Source of the DNA: Spirochaetales bacterium Spiro_01
Lineage (GTDB): Bacteria; Spirochaetota; Spirochaetia; Sphaerochaetales; Sphaerochaetaceae
Length of the DNA stretch: 7,272 nucleotides
Assembly: GCA_001604265.1 (NCBI GenBank)
Contig: LVBC01000140.1
Location: 1-7,272, forward strand
Direction: 5' to 3'
The translations under genes and the position numbers were made by a program. The stretch's first letter is position 1, and every line of letters starts with the position of its first letter. Below the pieces are notes generated by a model that made no database searches, was not told the origin of the DNA, and worked only from the letters and a program-made list of their open reading frames with translations. Below, in pieces: positions 6,513 to 7,272 of the stretch.

Positions 6513-7044
6513 GAATCCAGAGACTACTATCGAGCGCAGTCTCATGATGTCCAGGATCCGGGGAAAGGATACCCGGATCGAGGTCTACTTCAGGAAGCTT
6601 CTGTTCCAGAAGGGATACCGCTACAGGAAGAATGTCAGAAAGCTTCCAGGACATCCCGATCTCCTCTTTCGCCGCTTCAATACAGTGATCTTCATCAACG
6701 GCTGCTTCTGGCACCGCCACAGCGGGTGCCGCTATGCAACATCTCCAAAGACCCATACAGAGTTCTGGATGGCCAAGTTCGCTGCCAACATCTCCCGCGA
6801 TGAGACCAACAGGGCGAAGCTTCTCAGGGAGGGCTACAAGGTCCTTGTGATCTGGGAGTGCCTTGTGAAGAAGATGATGAAGGACAGGGAGCTTGAGCAG
6901 CGTGTCATCGAGGAGACGCTCGAATTCATGATCGACAGCGACCAGGACCTCCTCGTTCTGGAATGGCTGTATTTTTTTCTTTCAACGACATTCCATGTCT
7001 CGGCAATGGTACTATCCTGCCCTCATAGGAGAGGTTGGATATGA
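6490..7044 (+). CDS. vsr: Vsr-type DNA mismatch (very short patch repair) endonuclease
   Basis: A 184-residue protein of the Vsr family, which nicks DNA at T:G mismatches left by deamination of 5-methylcytosine and usually accompanies a cytosine-5 methyltransferase. It shows the family N-terminus TIERSLMMSRIRGKDT (13-28) and LPGHPD (52-57) with the catalytic aspartate at 57. GCFWHRHSGC (71-80) carries the zinc ligands and the conserved histidine His75, and the segment from EFW to SRDETNR (91-108) and VIWEC (120-124) with Cys124 follow. The position of E. coli His64 is Asn70 here, a substitution that also occurs in other family members. The core ends near residue 159. The remaining 25 residues (from LYFFLST) extend beyond the usual 140-155 and start at a T7 run (6972-6978). 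The start overlaps moaC by 23 bp and the end overlaps the next gene as ATGA. No methyltransferase is visible in the window. Confidence 0.9.
   Translation: MGTSRDRRNPETTIERSLMMSRIRGKDTRIEVYFRKLLFQKGYRYRKNVRKLPGHPDLLFRRFNTVIFINGCFWHRHSGCRYATSPKTHTEFWMAKFAANISRDETNRAKLLREGYKVLVIWECLVKKMMKDRELEQRVIEETLEFMIDSDQDLLVLEWLYFFLSTTFHVSAMVLSCPHRRGWI
7027..7034 (+). promoter_or_regulatory. Ribosome binding site of the final partial gene
   Basis: AGGAGAGG lies six bases before ATG 7041. It is a strong site and is the main reason to accept the truncated reading frame at the window edge as a real gene. Confidence 0.65.
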
Positions 7045-7272
7045 ATGCAATCGGCTATGTTGATACTCCCAGGCTCAGAGAGACACTTCTTGCACTCTCT
7101 GCCATGGAAGAGAGTGGTGAGATCGTCGGCAACTGGTACCTTGAGATGAGGCTGAAGGAGAGAGTCTTCGATATCTTCAGGCAGGCCGGCTTCGTCGAGA
7201 CGATGAGGTTCTTCAAAAGTGAAGCGACCAGCTGGGACAGGGCAATGCTGGCACCATTCAGTACCGGGATTT
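7041..7272 (+). CDS. Unrecognised protein, N-terminal part (cut by window end)
   Basis: An open frame of 77 codons runs without a stop to the end of the window. It begins MNAIGYVDTPRLRETLLAL and continues through a largely helical, charged stretch, including LEMRLKERVFDIFRQAGF and then MRFFKSEATSWDRAMLAPF. I do not recognise the family. There is no signal peptide, membrane segment or nucleotide-binding motif in the visible part. The start overlaps the vsr stop as ATGA and has a strong ribosome site, so it is probably co-translated with vsr. Vsr genes commonly sit beside cytosine methyltransferases, restriction enzymes or other defence genes, so a role in DNA modification or restriction is a reasonable guess, but only from context. 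Confidence 0.7.
   Translation, partial: MNAIGYVDTPRLRETLLALSAMEESGEIVGNWYLEMRLKERVFDIFRQAGFVETMRFFKSEATSWDRAMLAPFSTGI

Noticed and set aside
1..7272. CRISPR arrays, tRNA genes, insertion sequences or long direct repeats
   Set aside because: I found no regularly spaced repeats, no tRNA-like cloverleaf and no transposase. Nearly all of the window is accounted for by genes.

Overview
The window is about 7.3 kb of densely packed bacterial DNA, almost entirely coding. It is dominated by a rightward molybdenum operon running from about position 1000 to the end. The base composition is moderate, and arginine is mostly AGA/AGG, with many GGA and ATA codons. Shine-Dalgarno sequences of the GGAGG type precede most genes. 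The ModA precursor has a loose lipobox-like signal (Leu-Phe-Ala-Cys). ModC and the molybdopterin-binding protein look like the versions found in anaerobic Firmicutes and some spirochaetes. An anaerobic bacterium of that general kind, perhaps a spirochaete, is the best guess, but the window holds no rRNA or marker gene to settle it.

Layout: (1) Positions 21-60 hold a strong intrinsic terminator closing an upstream, unseen gene. (2) Positions 88-573 encode a GNAT acetyltransferase, which overlaps tail-to-tail by 12 bp with (3) a leftward ModE-type winged-helix regulator at 562-906. (4) A 124-bp divergent region (907-1030) contains a good rightward promoter candidate and a short palindrome that could be an operator. 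(5) The rightward operon then reads: a MoeA-like molybdopterin-binding protein with a C-terminal cysteine tail (1031-2071), MogA/MoaB (2073-2558), ModA (2580-3377), ModB (3409-4077), ModC (4074-5075), MoaA (5081-6034) and MoaC (6036-6512). (6) Without a break, a Vsr-type mismatch endonuclease gene follows (6490-7044), starting inside the end of moaC. It overlaps by ATGA an unrecognised gene (7041 onward) that is cut by the window edge.

How the genes fit together: ModABC imports molybdate. MoaA and MoaC turn GTP into cyclic pyranopterin monophosphate. MogA adenylylates molybdopterin, and the MoeA-like protein is the likely partner for metal insertion or cofactor handling. The divergent ModE-type protein is the obvious candidate regulator. 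Molybdopterin synthase (MoaD/MoaE), MobA and any molybdoenzyme are not in the window. The vsr gene and its downstream partner do not belong to this pathway. They look like a DNA repair or restriction-modification cassette translationally coupled to the end of the cofactor operon, and this is the most unusual part of the window.
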